A DNA stretch of 64,000 nt from an uncultured Schlesneria sp. (GCA_903904835.1 CAIVEI010000102.1:24070-88069); one strand, 5' to 3'; positions 8,948 through 18,954 are shown, numbered from the stretch's first letter. Translations and numbers: made by a program. The notes: generated from the letters alone by a model not told the origin.

Positions 8948-10009
8948 TCATTCATTACCAACCAATTTCTTTCTCCATTCGCTATTGGGATAGATTTGAA
9001 CCAGTTTTCCCGCCGCTTCGGCGCTGCGATCCGGGTGTTGAACCAGCTTCCACAGGTTGCTCATTTGATAAAGCGCTTCTGCATGGAATCCCGCTTCTTT
9101 GGGAAAAAGGATGTCGACATGCAAATACGCCAGTGCCGCTTCTTTCGTTCGTCCCAGACCTTGAAGCGCCTGGCCTTGCAGGATGTAGGCCTCGGCCTGG
9201 ACAGCGGAATCTTCGGCGGGACCTTTTTCTGTGACGACATCAAGAATCTTGAGCGCCTCGTCAAATTTCGTCTGGGCAATCAGCCCTCGTGCATGTCCAA
9301 GCATTGCCTCGAATTTTCGCGAAATGTCGCCAGGCGTATCTCCTGCCGACGCGACGATCGCTTCAAATCCGGTGATTGCTTCGTCAATTTTTCCTTCTGC
9401 AACCAGCACCCGCGACTCTGCAATCCGCGAAGCAAGCTTCAGATCGTTCCAGGGAGCCTGCGATAATTTTTCGAGGGTCGAACGTGCGCCAGCAAAATCC
9501 TTTTCGGCTAGTTGAATTTGACTGAGCAGCAATACCGATTCGTAGAATCGAACATGGTCAGGATATCCCTTTTGAGCCGCGATCAACTTTTGAATTGCCT
9601 GTTGGCGTTTTTCAGGATCGGCCAATGCCTGCCTGGCTGCGATTCTTGCAATAATATAGTCGAATTCGCCCCTCAGAAAATCACTCGGTGATTTTGCATC
9701 GGCTTTTGCCTTCAGAAGCCTTTGGGTGGCGGAATCGTATCGCCCTCCGTTTTCGTCGCTGTAACCCAGCTTTAATTCGCCACCACCACCTTCCCACTCG
9801 ATAGCGGCAATGTCGTTGGCACTGACAATCTCGGGTTCGCCCTGATTTTTCTTCAGCGTCAACTCGGTCTTCGACATCGCCGAGATATTGCCATTCACGC
9901 GTTTCCCGTCACTTTTCTTTGTGATGATGTCGATGGCAAAAATCGAGTTCAGTGGAAGTGCAACGATCGTCACCGATACGAAACACGCATTGCGAAAAAA
10001 CGTCTTCAT
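8948..10009 (-). CDS. Exported tetratricopeptide-repeat protein
   Basis: A 353-residue protein with a signal peptide (MKTFFRNACFVSVTIVALPL then NSIFA). The first 80 residues form a beta-type segment, and the remainder is helical repeats of TPR type (for example EKDFAGARSTLEKLSQAPWN, FDEALKILDVVTEKGP). AGGGA lies six bases before the ATG. It is in the same direction as the ExbB/ExbD genes below it and the large TPR protein above it, which points to a periplasmic scaffold for the energised complex. The exact function is unknown. Confidence 0.8.
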   Translation of the reverse strand: MKTFFRNACFVSVTIVALPLNSIFAIDIITKKSDGKRVNGNISAMSKTELTLKKNQGEPEIVSANDIAAIEWEGGGGELKLGYSDENGGRYDSATQRLLKAKADAKSPSDFLRGEFDYIIARIAARQALADPEKRQQAIQKLIAAQKGYPDHVRFYESVLLLSQIQLAEKDFAGARSTLEKLSQAPWNDLKLASRIAESRVLVAEGKIDEAITGFEAIVASAGDTPGDISRKFEAMLGHARGLIAQTKFDEALKILDVVTEKGPAEDSAVQAEAYILQGQALQGLGRTKEAALAYLHVDILFPKEAGFHAEALYQMSNLWKLVQHPDRSAEAAGKLVQIYPNSEWRKKLVGNE

Positions 10010-10027
10010 TGGGGGTCCCTTTATTTC

Positions 10028-10082
10028 ATAAGTTCATTAGTTTTATAGGTCTCATAGGACTTATAAGTCTTATAGGTCCCAT
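10028..10082. repeat. Nonamer tandem repeat (ATAGGWCYY), copy 1
   Basis: At 10045-10080 four 9-base units follow each other (ATAGGTCTC, ATAGGACTT, ATAAGTCTT, ATAGGTCCC), with two looser units before them. Because each unit resembles its own complement, the array can fold on itself. A related array lies at 41774-41850. It occupies the spacer between the two TPR genes of the operon. Confidence 0.75.
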
Positions 10083-10129
10083 TCTTTGTCGGCGACGCCG
10101 TGACACGAGCGATCCCAGGTTTCTATTTT

Positions 10130-13100
10130 TCATTCCGCCGCAGGAGGCGTTGGTGGTTTCGGGCGAGGCTTCGGCGACGGGGCCGTTCCTCCTTCGGTTC
10201 GTGATTGTGTTTTCGTCACAGGTTTCGATGCTGCCGGTTGAGCGGCGGTTGTTCCAGTACCAGCCGAAGCCGATGGTTTTGGCCGTGGTTTGGGAGCAAT
10301 CGGTGCAGTAAATGATGGCGATTGCTGTTTTTCTACCGCAATGCCCGAGAACGATACCGGTTCTTCGATGCGGCCGAGCGTCTTCGGCTTAGCGGTCTTC
10401 TTGCCTCCCTTAAAAAACACCCAGCCCAGCACGCCAAGTCCACAAAGGATACTCAGGAGAAAGATGGTGAACGTCAATGTGTCATTGTTTTTAGGCTCTT
10501 GTGTCTTTTTCACGGTGACGGCTTCCGGTTGATTTGCAGTATTGTTTTCCGACTCTTTTGCTTTATCCTCGGAGTCGACGGTCTCTTTCGGCTTCGTTTG
10601 TTCCAACGGAGCGTCGACTGACCATGGCAGGTCAATGACTGGTTTGCCGGATTCCCGCATGACTTCGCGATAGAGTTCGTTAAGCTTTGCTCGCTTGTCA
10701 TCAGGCAGGGTTCTCATGATGGAAGACGAACCGACCAATTCCATGGCGCACAGGTCCAATGCCTTTTGTTTGTCTTTGGGGGCAAGTTCTTTTCCATATC
10801 GGAAACGACAAAGAGAGACGCTGTAGCGAGCATCGAGAAAGCTGTCGACCAGGTCTGGCCGTTCCGAGAAATTCTTCTGCTGTTGAATTCGTTTCGCAAT
10901 TCCTCCCCATCCCCACAGCCCGATTTCCTTATTGCCACCGATCGCAGTGACGAACTTCTTGTGGTCACCGTTTGATCCCCAGTCCTGAAAGACGGAGGCA
11001 CCTTCAATCTGCGTTCGCAGATCGTTACCTCTCGCTTTGAGAACTTCGTTGAGAAGCTTTTCGGCGCCGCTGAAGTCCTTTTTCAAACGATTGCAGCGAA
11101 CCAGTCGAACTTTTACGTTCAGCAATTGATCGGCGGTAGCGAACGCCGAATCGGCCTGCGCACGTGTCAGAACCCCATTGAAGGCCGAAGCTGCACGGTC
11201 GTAATAGCTGGCGGTTTTCGAAGCGTCCGTTGAAATTTCTCCCAACGCAAAATACGTTTCTCCGATCCAGCTGAGCGATCCCAGAGTCTGGCCTTCCTGT
11301 TTCTTGTACATGTCATCAAGAAATGTCTCGAAGGCTTCCATCAGCTTATTGAAGCGTTCTGTTTCACCGTTACTTCGAAACCGTTCCAATTCGTTTTTTA
11401 ACCCTTTTCCCAGGTCAACATACAGGTGTGTCAGGTCTGAACTGGGATCTCCTGATGCGATGGCTTCAAGAATTTTCATGGTTGCCCGAGCATCATTCAA
11501 CTTGTCCGGACCCAGGCCGATATATGATCGCAGCAGCAACTTGTAAACAGTCTTCGCGATCAAGCGACCGTGGATTCCTCTTTCGGGTCGCTGAGATTCG
11601 TCGGGGACCGCTATGGCCTTGATCACGGATTGTGGTTCGTCCTGAAGGATCTTGATCGCATCGGTTTCTTTTCCCTGATTGAGCAGGATTTCCGCGAGGT
11701 AGATCTTCGCACTGACGAGTTCCAGCGGCACAGCCCCTTCTTTGGGTAGAGTCGCTGAAAGTTTCTCAATACCAGATCGCAAGTACCGATCGGCCGAAGC
11801 CTTCCATTCCGCAAGTTTTTCAGGGCTTGGGCGCGATTCTTGCGGCATTCCGGCAGATGAACCGAAAGCGAGCCAGTAAGCTTGTCCGGCGGCCAACTGT
11901 GCTTCAGGATACTTTGCATCGGACTCGGGGACCTTACTGAACCATTCGGCCGCTTCAACGGGCTTTTTTGCAGACGTGTACAATGAACCAAGGGTCATCC
12001 GAGCCTCGTTCGCTTTGTCGCTCTCGGGCCAGCGACTTGCGATCAGGTTTGCGGCCTTAATCGTCAGCCGCATTTCGTCCTGTTTTTTATCGGCGTCGGC
12101 TTTGTTGTCATAATACGCTTGAACGAAGGCGGCCATTGCCATGTGGGCAGCATCCAAAGCGACACTTCCTTCATCATCGCTTGTTGTACGAGCCACAAAT
12201 TGCGCCAGGATCGCTGCCTCGTAATTGCGATGCAAATAGAAATTCGTGTAGGCAAGTAGAAGTCGAGCAGTGGCAACGTCCTTCGCATTGTCGCGGCGAT
12301 TAGTCAACACCATCGCCAATTCAAGGTTTTTCGCGGCGTCATTCAGCTCGTTGGACCAGTCTTGCTTTAACCGCACCATTTCATCGGCAGGTTTTTGAGT
12401 CCTGACGGCGGCATCCAACTCTTTTTTAACTTCTTGAGCAGTATTGAAGGATTGACGTCCCAGTCCAAACGCCGTTTCGAAGTCCTCGGGCTTTTTCTCT
12501 TTACCACCGAGCTTGACCTGCAGCCGCTGTGCTAAGGACAGCGAGACGTCTTTGTATTCGCCAGGAAAACGGCTGATTTGTTGGGCCGTCGTACGAGCCT
12601 GTCGCCAGAAGCGCTCTTGATCTGGTTTGGGCAGATTTCGATTGTCGCCTAACGCATCAAGGGCGCGAGCCTGCTCCCATTGAATTCCCAGGCCGACCGC
12701 TGTCCTGGATTCGTTGCTGTTCTTTTTCAGCCAATCATCCGCCAGGTCGACGATCAATTGGTAATCGTTTCGCGCATGAAGACAGATCAGTTTGAATTGC
12801 AGCGTCTGTGATTTCAGGCTCTGAAGCAGGGGGTCGTCGCCTGGATGATCGAGCAACTCGTTGTAGATCCCGAGTGCCTTCTGTAAATCTCCCTGTTCTT
12901 CAAAACATTTGCCTTGCCATGCCCGGGCATGTAACCCTCCCATCTGGCTGCGATACCTTTGATGCATCTTTTCGAATTCATCCGCTGCCTGATTCAGCAA
13001 TTGTTTGAACTGAGGTGCTGATGGGTCGTAGGTCTGCGCTTCGTCGTAGGTACATTTCCCCAGACTCAGAGATTCAAGGATCATGCTTCGTTCAACACGT

Positions 13101-13669
13101 ACTCGATCGGCATGAAGTTTAGGGTCTTTTTGGTCGTCGATATATGGCGGGAACTTTTTGAAGGCCGCTTCATGTTGGTCGAACGCGAGCTTCACAACGT
13201 CTCTTGCCTTTTGCACCAATTCACGTGCGCGTCGCTGAAATTCTGCTTTACTCCCCTGATTTGCAGGAGATTTCGACCGGAATATTTCGACTTCGGCCTT
13301 TTGCCTCAGGATTTCAGCCCGGTCAGAGTTTGCATCGCCACTGTATGCATGATTAGGGTTTTCCTGCACGAATTGGTCAAGAAACGCCAGTGCCTGATCC
13401 AGTTGCTCAAGCTGCTTTTCTGGACTACGTAGCGTTTTGGCGTTTTCGCGCAGCGTGACCGCTTTTTCATAAGGAATGAGTTGCCGCATCTCTGCAGGCA
13501 AGGAGGGACGGAGAGCGAGCTGATCGAGGTAGATCAGGGCATAATCGAAATAATTTCGCTCACGAAGCCCTTGCAGGAACTCCTGGTACGGCTCTTCGGC
13601 CATAAGCGGGCGCGTCGAAACGGCGATCAACAACAGCCAAAATGGCCACATTAACAACCGGGTCTTCAT
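10130..13669 (-). CDS. Large exported TPR-repeat protein with C-terminal membrane anchor
   Basis: A 1179-residue protein. It has a signal peptide (MKTRLLMWPFWLLLIAVSTR then PLMAEEP), about 1000 residues of helical TPR-like repeats, one membrane helix near residue 1085 (LTFTIFLLSILCGLGVLGWVFF), and a Pro/Ala/Lys-rich cytoplasmic tail ending in PPTPPAAE. The ATG at 13669 has AAGGA seven bases upstream and is favoured over one 11 codons earlier. It is the first gene of the operon with a second TPR protein, ExbB-like and two ExbD-like proteins. Large periplasmic repeat proteins of this kind in planctomycetes are probably part of an envelope complex powered by the channel; substrate or cargo unknown. 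Confidence 0.82.
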   Translation of the reverse strand: MKTRLLMWPFWLLLIAVSTRPLMAEEPYQEFLQGLRERNYFDYALIYLDQLALRPSLPAEMRQLIPYEKAVTLRENAKTLRSPEKQLEQLDQALAFLDQFVQENPNHAYSGDANSDRAEILRQKAEVEIFRSKSPANQGSKAEFQRRARELVQKARDVVKLAFDQHEAAFKKFPPYIDDQKDPKLHADRVRVERSMILESLSLGKCTYDEAQTYDPSAPQFKQLLNQAADEFEKMHQRYRSQMGGLHARAWQGKCFEEQGDLQKALGIYNELLDHPGDDPLLQSLKSQTLQFKLICLHARNDYQLIVDLADDWLKKNSNESRTAVGLGIQWEQARALDALGDNRNLPKPDQERFWRQARTTAQQISRFPGEYKDVSLSLAQRLQVKLGGKEKKPEDFETAFGLGRQSFNTAQEVKKELDAAVRTQKPADEMVRLKQDWSNELNDAAKNLELAMVLTNRRDNAKDVATARLLLAYTNFYLHRNYEAAILAQFVARTTSDDEGSVALDAAHMAMAAFVQAYYDNKADADKKQDEMRLTIKAANLIASRWPESDKANEARMTLGSLYTSAKKPVEAAEWFSKVPESDAKYPEAQLAAGQAYWLAFGSSAGMPQESRPSPEKLAEWKASADRYLRSGIEKLSATLPKEGAVPLELVSAKIYLAEILLNQGKETDAIKILQDEPQSVIKAIAVPDESQRPERGIHGRLIAKTVYKLLLRSYIGLGPDKLNDARATMKILEAIASGDPSSDLTHLYVDLGKGLKNELERFRSNGETERFNKLMEAFETFLDDMYKKQEGQTLGSLSWIGETYFALGEISTDASKTASYYDRAASAFNGVLTRAQADSAFATADQLLNVKVRLVRCNRLKKDFSGAEKLLNEVLKARGNDLRTQIEGASVFQDWGSNGDHKKFVTAIGGNKEIGLWGWGGIAKRIQQQKNFSERPDLVDSFLDARYSVSLCRFRYGKELAPKDKQKALDLCAMELVGSSSIMRTLPDDKRAKLNELYREVMRESGKPVIDLPWSVDAPLEQTKPKETVDSEDKAKESENNTANQPEAVTVKKTQEPKNNDTLTFTIFLLSILCGLGVLGWVFFKGGKKTAKPKTLGRIEEPVSFSGIAVEKQQSPSFTAPIAPKPRPKPSASAGTGTTAAQPAASKPVTKTQSRTEGGTAPSPKPRPKPPTPPAAE

Positions 13670-14477
13670 CGGTTGGTCCTTAAATCTCAGTGGGAAATGC
13701 AAGTGACGAAAGGAAGTGAAGCATGGAAATCACGAATCCAACCGCTCACACTATCAGTATCGGAAGGAAATGCCCGTTCGGCAAGGCTTCGCCGAAAGCC
13801 TTACTGTCGTCAGGTGCCTACAGCCTTAAGCCTCACGACGTCTTTTCCGGGGCTTGTCTCGAAAAATGAACCAGAATCCGGCTATTTCAATGAGATCCCA
13901 TTCGTGCCTGAAGAAACATCATTGATGCATCCGTTTTCGACGAGAAGCGACAGTTTCTCGCCAATTTCGTTTCGTTACCAATTTCTCGAAATCAGTAACC
14001 GGTTGCTGAGGCCGTCACATGGTTGAAACAAGTTTCTCCGACGGAGCGGCGATTTGTGAAGATTTCAAAAAACGCTTGCGATTTCGCCAAATGAGCCTCC
14101 GAAGAAATGATCCTTCAGGACCTCAAAAATGGAGTATTAACAAACGCGAATTCTTTTTCGTTCAATGGTTTAAATAAAGCGTTCAGTGTTACTAGTTTTC
14201 GGATCAAGAGTGTTTCAATGAACAGTTGATTGTGTTCCGTCATTTTCATTGAAAATTAACGGGCTTATCGAAGCTATCTCGGTATCATACTGGGACAAAC
14301 TTTGTGGCATGCTAAATGCCAATGTTTTTGGTCGTCGCAATCTCTGTTAAAGAATTAAATGACGCGACCGTCGAACGTTTTCGCTGATCCTGCTGTTTAT
14401 CTCTTTTCGAGTGTGAGACTCATTGAGGTTTCCAGTTGATCGGTGTTTTTGATCAAGCAACGAAGGGTCATCCGCCA
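13670..14477. other. Gene-free spacer of about 0.8 kb
   Basis: This lies between the start of the TPR operon and the PEP-CTERM gene, so it must hold promoters for both. A small hairpin (TTCGGC at 13777, GCCGAA at 13791) is present. From about 14040 on it is A/T-rich. No open frame here looks like a protein. Confidence 0.5.
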
Positions 14478-15313
14478 ATGTCTTGCGTCTTTCAAAAATC
14501 GATCTTGCGTCGAATCGCAGTCCTGGTTTGCTTTATTGTTGGAGTTTCGTTTCAGGTAAACGCGGCTGTTGCTGGAGTTGTCATTCAGACTCCTATCGGC
14601 GTCGGTCCCACTGACCATTTTCGAATTATCTTCGTGACGTCAGGAATGACGACCGCAACCTCGAATAACATCGCGGATTACAATGCATTTGTTAACGCCC
14701 AGGCAGGCGGAGCAACATACGAGGGTCAAGTCATTCAATGGTCTGCCATCGCATCCACGAATGCTGTTAATGCGTATACGAATACCAACTCTGGAACGAA
14801 TTCCGCAGTTTACATGGTCGACGGAACGGAAGTGGCTTCTTCAACAACCAGAAACGTGGGTGGACTTTGGTCTTCGACTTTAATTGCCCAGCCAACTGAA
14901 GGGATTGACGGGACCAAATATACGAGCGGCATGGCATGGCCTGGACGGGGACTTCCGGAAATGGCCTCGAATATAGCACTACGATCTTTGGCGGCTACGG
15001 TCTTGGTTCAAATAATTCGGGTTACAATCCTTACAGTCAAATGAATGTTTTTTCGGCTCCGCAAGTTCAAGTCGGATTCATTTCCACATCACAGTCTGGC
15101 TCAAGTTGGGTACAAGAGCCGAATAAGTCTGCTACGGTTACTCCAGGACTGAGCACTTGGACAAATACATTTCAAATGTACGCAATATCACAGGAATTAA
15201 CGATGGCTCCGGAGCCGTCGACTCTCATGAGTGCAGTTGTAGGTTTGCTCGCTCTGACATTTGTCTGGAGAAGTCGCTTACGCACGGCGGCTTCTGATTT
15301 TGGAAAACAATAA
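14478..15313 (+). pseudogene. PEP-CTERM sorting-signal protein, frameshifted by a 5-bp duplication
   Basis: Read in two frames, this encodes one exported protein. The first frame (14478 to about 14935) gives a signal peptide (SILRRIAVLVCFIVGVSFQVNA) and a domain with FRIIFVTSGMTTATSNNIA and IADYNAFVNAQAG. The second frame (from about 14936) gives GTSGNGLEYSTTIFGG and ends in PEPSTLMSAVVGLLAL plus a basic tail, a PEP-CTERM signal for exosortase-dependent anchoring. ATGGC is present twice in tandem at 14931-14940; removing one copy restores a single frame of 276 residues running TSGMAWTGTSGNG across the joint. The domain resembles a family of PEP-CTERM proteins of unknown function. Whether it is a mutation, a phase-variable switch or a sequence error cannot be told here. 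Confidence 0.82.
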
Positions 15314-15388
15314 AGAAGCGTCAATTGGCTTCAGCGGCGGTACACGGAATTGCTTTCCTCACGGTTTCATTGAGGATTGATTGAAAAG

Positions 15389-17224
15389 TTATTTTCCCTC
15401 GTCGATCGCGGCGTCACTGATTCCAAAGTATGACTTCATCCGGTCGATGTACTCCCGATCATGGTCATAGTGGCACGCGCGCATCGCCTCGATGTAAGTT
15501 GCGTGTCCGTCGCCGATCCAATCGATAATGTTAAGAATTTCGAGTGTGGCATATGAACTGTCGCTGAGTAATTGATTCCAGCATTGTTGAGCTTCCGATT
15601 TTTCTCCGTCGCGATAAAGAATCCACGCCGCCATCGCTCGCACATGATCCGAATCGTCTTTCAGGCAACTGCGGATCAAATCATGATCCAGCTTCACGTG
15701 CCCTTGCAGATGAAAGCAGCCAATCACCGACCAGTAACGAATCCCCGAATCGGAATGGCTGAGATTCCGGTAAAACGCTGGCAGATTTGCTGGGTCTTGC
15801 TTCATCGCCAACGCGGCAGACTGCTGGTAACCCTTCAGATCGTACAACGATGGATCTCGGACAAGTTCGTAGATTGTCTTGTTGCTCGCTTCAGATCGCC
15901 GAACGAGTTCCGTTTCTGGTAATAAACCCGCATCAAAATATTCCAGTTGCCAGGCGTCGAGAGCCTTGCTCAACCGTGCCAGTTCGTTGGCGTACCGTGG
16001 ATGGGCCGCAAGGTTGTTCACGTTGTCTGGATCTGCGGTCGTGTCGAAGAGTTCTTCCGTCGGTTTGGTCTTGAAGAATTGTCCGGTGACATCGTCAGTC
16101 TTGCCAGCCTTATGATATTGCTCCCAAGCTTGCGTTGCCTTCATCGTCCACAGGTAGTTCAGGTGTTGTCCCCATGGCACGTAGGGCATGTAGTTACGGA
16201 TGTAAAGAAACTGCCGATCTCGGATCGCGCGGGAGTTATCAATTCGTTCATCCATCCGGCCGCGAAAGCTGACGTGATACTGTCGAGATTCTGCGTGGGG
16301 GCCGAGAAATATTTTGCCTTGCATATAAGTGGGGGTTTCTACCCCGCAAAGGCTCAGCCATGTCTTGGGCATGTCGATGAAGCTGACCAATTGGTCAATT
16401 GTCCCGCCCGGTTCGGCAGGGCGCAAGTGCTTGAACTTTTCTGGAATTCGCACGATCAGCGGGCAGTGGGTACCACTATTGTGCAAGCAGCGTTTACTGC
16501 GAGGCAGAACCCCGCCGTGGTCTGAGTTATAAATCACGATCGTGTTTTCAGTGAGGCCGCTCCTTTCCAATTCAGCGAGCGCCTTGCCGATGTCGGCGTC
16601 CATCTTTTTGACCTGATCGTGGTAGTGCGCGTAATTCTTGCGGATCTCAGGGATATCCGGGTGATATTTTGCCAGCCTTACCTTTTCGGGGCTGTGCGTC
16701 GTGTGATCGATGTCGCCAAACGCAGTCGATTCATGCGACTTCGTGCTGTTGATGACCATGAAAAACGGCTGACGTCTGGGCAGGTCATTCCAGTCCACCT
16801 TATTGGTGTCCCAGGCATTGCCGTCAGGTCGACCGCCGATATTGTAGTCGGTCTTGGTCACGTTACCGACGTAGTATCCCTCTTGTTTGAGCAAATCGGG
16901 ATAGTATTTGATTGTTCCGTGCGGAATCGGATAGCGACTGCGCATCTGGTGTGTACCAGTCGACAGCGCATAGACACCAGTGATCCAGCCACTTCGCGAC
17001 GGAGCACAAACCGGCGCGTTGGCATAGCAGTGCAGGTAGCGAAACCCTTCGGAAGCAAGCTTGTCAATATGCGGAGTCTCGGCGTATGGATTCCCATAGC
17101 AGCCAACCCAATCGACGCTATTGTCTTCCGAAGTCAGCCAGAGAATATTCGGACGGCCGTCCGCGTTGGCCAATGACGTCCTGACGACAAAGATGAAAGC
17201 CAGGCAGCAGAGAATTGTTTTCAT
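15389..17224 (-). CDS. Exported type I sulfatase
   Basis: A 611-residue alkaline-phosphatase-fold sulfatase that would hydrolyse sulfate esters of polysaccharides outside the cytoplasm or in the periplasm. Signal peptide MKTILCCLAFIFVVRTSLANA. The formylglycine site is CAPSRSGWITG with Cys73, matching the C-x-P-S-R rule, so it needs a formylglycine-generating enzyme. Other conserved parts are LTSEDN (metal site), IVIYNSDHGG, and SGTHCPLIVRIPEK. After about residue 480 there is a HEAT-like helical tail (DSGIRYWSVIGCFHLQG, SDHVRAMAAWILYRDGE). AAGGAAGG lies upstream of the start. Planctomycetes have many such enzymes for algal sulfated glycans; the substrate is not known. Confidence 0.93.
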   Translation of the reverse strand: MKTILCCLAFIFVVRTSLANADGRPNILWLTSEDNSVDWVGCYGNPYAETPHIDKLASEGFRYLHCYANAPVCAPSRSGWITGVYALSTGTHQMRSRYPIPHGTIKYYPDLLKQEGYYVGNVTKTDYNIGGRPDGNAWDTNKVDWNDLPRRQPFFMVINSTKSHESTAFGDIDHTTHSPEKVRLAKYHPDIPEIRKNYAHYHDQVKKMDADIGKALAELERSGLTENTIVIYNSDHGGVLPRSKRCLHNSGTHCPLIVRIPEKFKHLRPAEPGGTIDQLVSFIDMPKTWLSLCGVETPTYMQGKIFLGPHAESRQYHVSFRGRMDERIDNSRAIRDRQFLYIRNYMPYVPWGQHLNYLWTMKATQAWEQYHKAGKTDDVTGQFFKTKPTEELFDTTADPDNVNNLAAHPRYANELARLSKALDAWQLEYFDAGLLPETELVRRSEASNKTIYELVRDPSLYDLKGYQQSAALAMKQDPANLPAFYRNLSHSDSGIRYWSVIGCFHLQGHVKLDHDLIRSCLKDDSDHVRAMAAWILYRDGEKSEAQQCWNQLLSDSSYATLEILNIIDWIGDGHATYIEAMRACHYDHDREYIDRMKSYFGISDAAIDEGK

Positions 17225-17718
17225 CTTCTCGCCTTCCTTTTACAGTTTTTTTTGGGAACCGACAGGGTGGTTACGGACTCTACATTTCTGCGAGGTCCGT
17301 TGGCAACCGGGTCCAATTGAAAACTTGTGGCAAAAAGTGATCGCTTGAGTTCCTGGTCGCGCAGCTGGAATCCGAGTTTTTCGGCCAGATGTAACCCGAA
17401 AGTCATCGAGACCGTTTCGATGCGGCTTGCCAAAAAGTTAAACCATGATTTCCGCCGAGCCCTTTGTTGGCAGTCGCTGTTTACTAAATGAAATCGTATC
17501 TGCTTTGTTCACGCAGAGAAAAACGAATCTCCCCCGAAATCCTAGTCGATGTCGGGGGAGATTCGTAATTCACATCGATCGAAGCCCGGCATGCGTCAAC
17601 AATCGAACCCCATCTCCGATCGATGAACTTCGGGACGTTGGCGAAATTGCATCTTGCGAAGGCTTGTTTCCATGGCCTGAAAGCCAATATGAGTCCAACG
17701 CATCAATGGTCTGAAATC
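17225..17718. other. Spacer of about 0.5 kb between CFA-synthase-like gene and sulfatase
   Basis: It holds the intrinsic terminator of the upstream minus-strand gene (17523-17566) and, after it, the presumed promoter region of the sulfatase. A 70-codon minus-strand frame that ends in an ATGA overlap with the sulfatase start is present but not convincing as a gene. Confidence 0.5.
17523..17566 (-). terminator. Intrinsic terminator of the CFA-synthase-like gene
   Basis: A perfect 15-base-pair stem (left arm 17523-17537, right arm 17552-17566; sequence ACGAATCTCCCCCGA and its complement) with a 14-base loop. On the minus strand it runs straight into TTTTT. It lies 153 bases past the stop of the methyltransferase gene. 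Confidence 0.9.
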
Positions 17719-18954
17719 CTATGCGGCGGGCAAATAGAACTCGCTAGCGGCACGCTCATCGTCGACCATGTAATCTCGCACGATCGGAACCGCATCACGT
17801 TTGTTCGCCAACACGAGGTGAAAGACCATCTCTGATCCAGTCAGAAATGCCAGTTGGGCGGAAATCAGATAGAACTCCCACATGCGACACATGCGTTCGT
17901 CGTAGATCGCCGCCGCTTTATCCCAATTCGCCATGAATCTCTCGCGCCAGTCACGAAGAGTGTAGTAGTAGTGCAACCGAAGAACTTCGCAGTCGGCGAC
18001 CCAGATACGCTGGCGTTCTGCTGGAGCGAATATCTCGGATAGTGAAGGAGCGTAGCCTCCTGGGAAAATGTATTTTCGAACGAAAGGGCTGGCAGTACCA
18101 GGTGGGGCATTGCGTCCGATGCTATGCACAAGTCCGATACCGTCTTCCGTGAGCAGGCTCCGGAATTTGCGAAAGAACTCGTCATAGTGACCAACCCCGA
18201 CGTGTTCCAGCATTCCCACCGACACGACGCGGTCGTATTTTCCCTGCAAATCTCTGTAGTCCATGTGCTCGAAATGGACACGTTTTTCGAGGCCCAATCG
18301 CCTGGCCCGCTCGCGTGCGACGCGAATTTGTTCGATCGAGAGATTGACAGCCGTTACTTCGACATCGGCGCTCTGTGCGATATGGAGCGCCAATCCTCCC
18401 CAGCCGCAACCCAATTCGGCAATCTTCATTCCGTCTTCGATTTTCAACTTGGCACAAACATGACGTTTCTTGTTGAGCTGGGCTTCCTCAAGTGTGTCAT
18501 CGGGGTTGCGATAATAGGCACATGTGTATTGCATGTCCTCATCAAGAAACAGGCGATAGAACTCGTCTGATAGATCATAGTGATGAGAAGCATTTTTCAG
18601 TGCTTTGCCCATGGGGTTGTGTTGATGCAGTCGTCGCAGCCATCTCCACGAATGACGCAATATGGTTTGTATTGGGTGCCCCGTAAGCCCGGTACGATTG
18701 TTCGAAAACAGGTTCAGTAAGTCGAAACACGTCGAGCCTTCTTCAAACGTCAGCTCGCCATTCATATAGGCTTCGCCAACATACAATTCCGGGTTAAAAA
18801 AGAGCTTGGTGTAGAGAGATTTATTGTGCAATCGGATCGTCACGGTCGGTTCGGAAGGGGTTCCGGAAAATGTGTGTAGTTTTCCAGACACATCGATGAC
18901 ACGCAGAGTACCGCGCTGGACGAATCGGCGAAGCAACGTGGATAACAGTTTCAT
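17719..18954 (-). CDS. Cyclopropane-fatty-acyl-phospholipid synthase family methyltransferase
   Basis: A 411-residue S-adenosylmethionine-dependent enzyme of the CFA synthase group, which adds a methylene bridge (or a related methyl) to unsaturated acyl chains of membrane lipids. The SAM-binding loop is ELGCGWGGLALHIA at 180-193. HHYDLSDEFYRLFLDE (124 onward), YTCAYY (143 onward), and VGMLEHVG are further family blocks. GGAGGA lies five bases before the ATG at 18954, which excludes the longer frame that starts 22 codons upstream. A strong terminator follows. Close relatives include enzymes with other lipid substrates, so the exact product is not certain. Confidence 0.9.
   Translation of the reverse strand: MKLLSTLLRRFVQRGTLRVIDVSGKLHTFSGTPSEPTVTIRLHNKSLYTKLFFNPELYVGEAYMNGELTFEEGSTCFDLLNLFSNNRTGLTGHPIQTILRHSWRWLRRLHQHNPMGKALKNASHHYDLSDEFYRLFLDEDMQYTCAYYRNPDDTLEEAQLNKKRHVCAKLKIEDGMKIAELGCGWGGLALHIAQSADVEVTAVNLSIEQIRVARERARRLGLEKRVHFEHMDYRDLQGKYDRVVSVGMLEHVGVGHYDEFFRKFRSLLTEDGIGLVHSIGRNAPPGTASPFVRKYIFPGGYAPSLSEIFAPAERQRIWVADCEVLRLHYYYTLRDWRERFMANWDKAAAIYDERMCRMWEFYLISAQLAFLTGSEMVFHLVLANKRDAVPIVRDYMVDDERAASEFYLPAA

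Noticed and set aside
13673..14026. 117-codon plus-strand frame upstream of the PEP-CTERM gene
   Set aside because: No start signal and no protein-like composition; it overlaps the leader of the TPR operon.
17221..17433. 70-codon minus-strand frame ending in an ATGA overlap with the sulfatase start
   Set aside because: Composition at its end is basic and repetitive, no family is seen and the overlap spans the sulfatase's own ribosome-binding site; probably chance.
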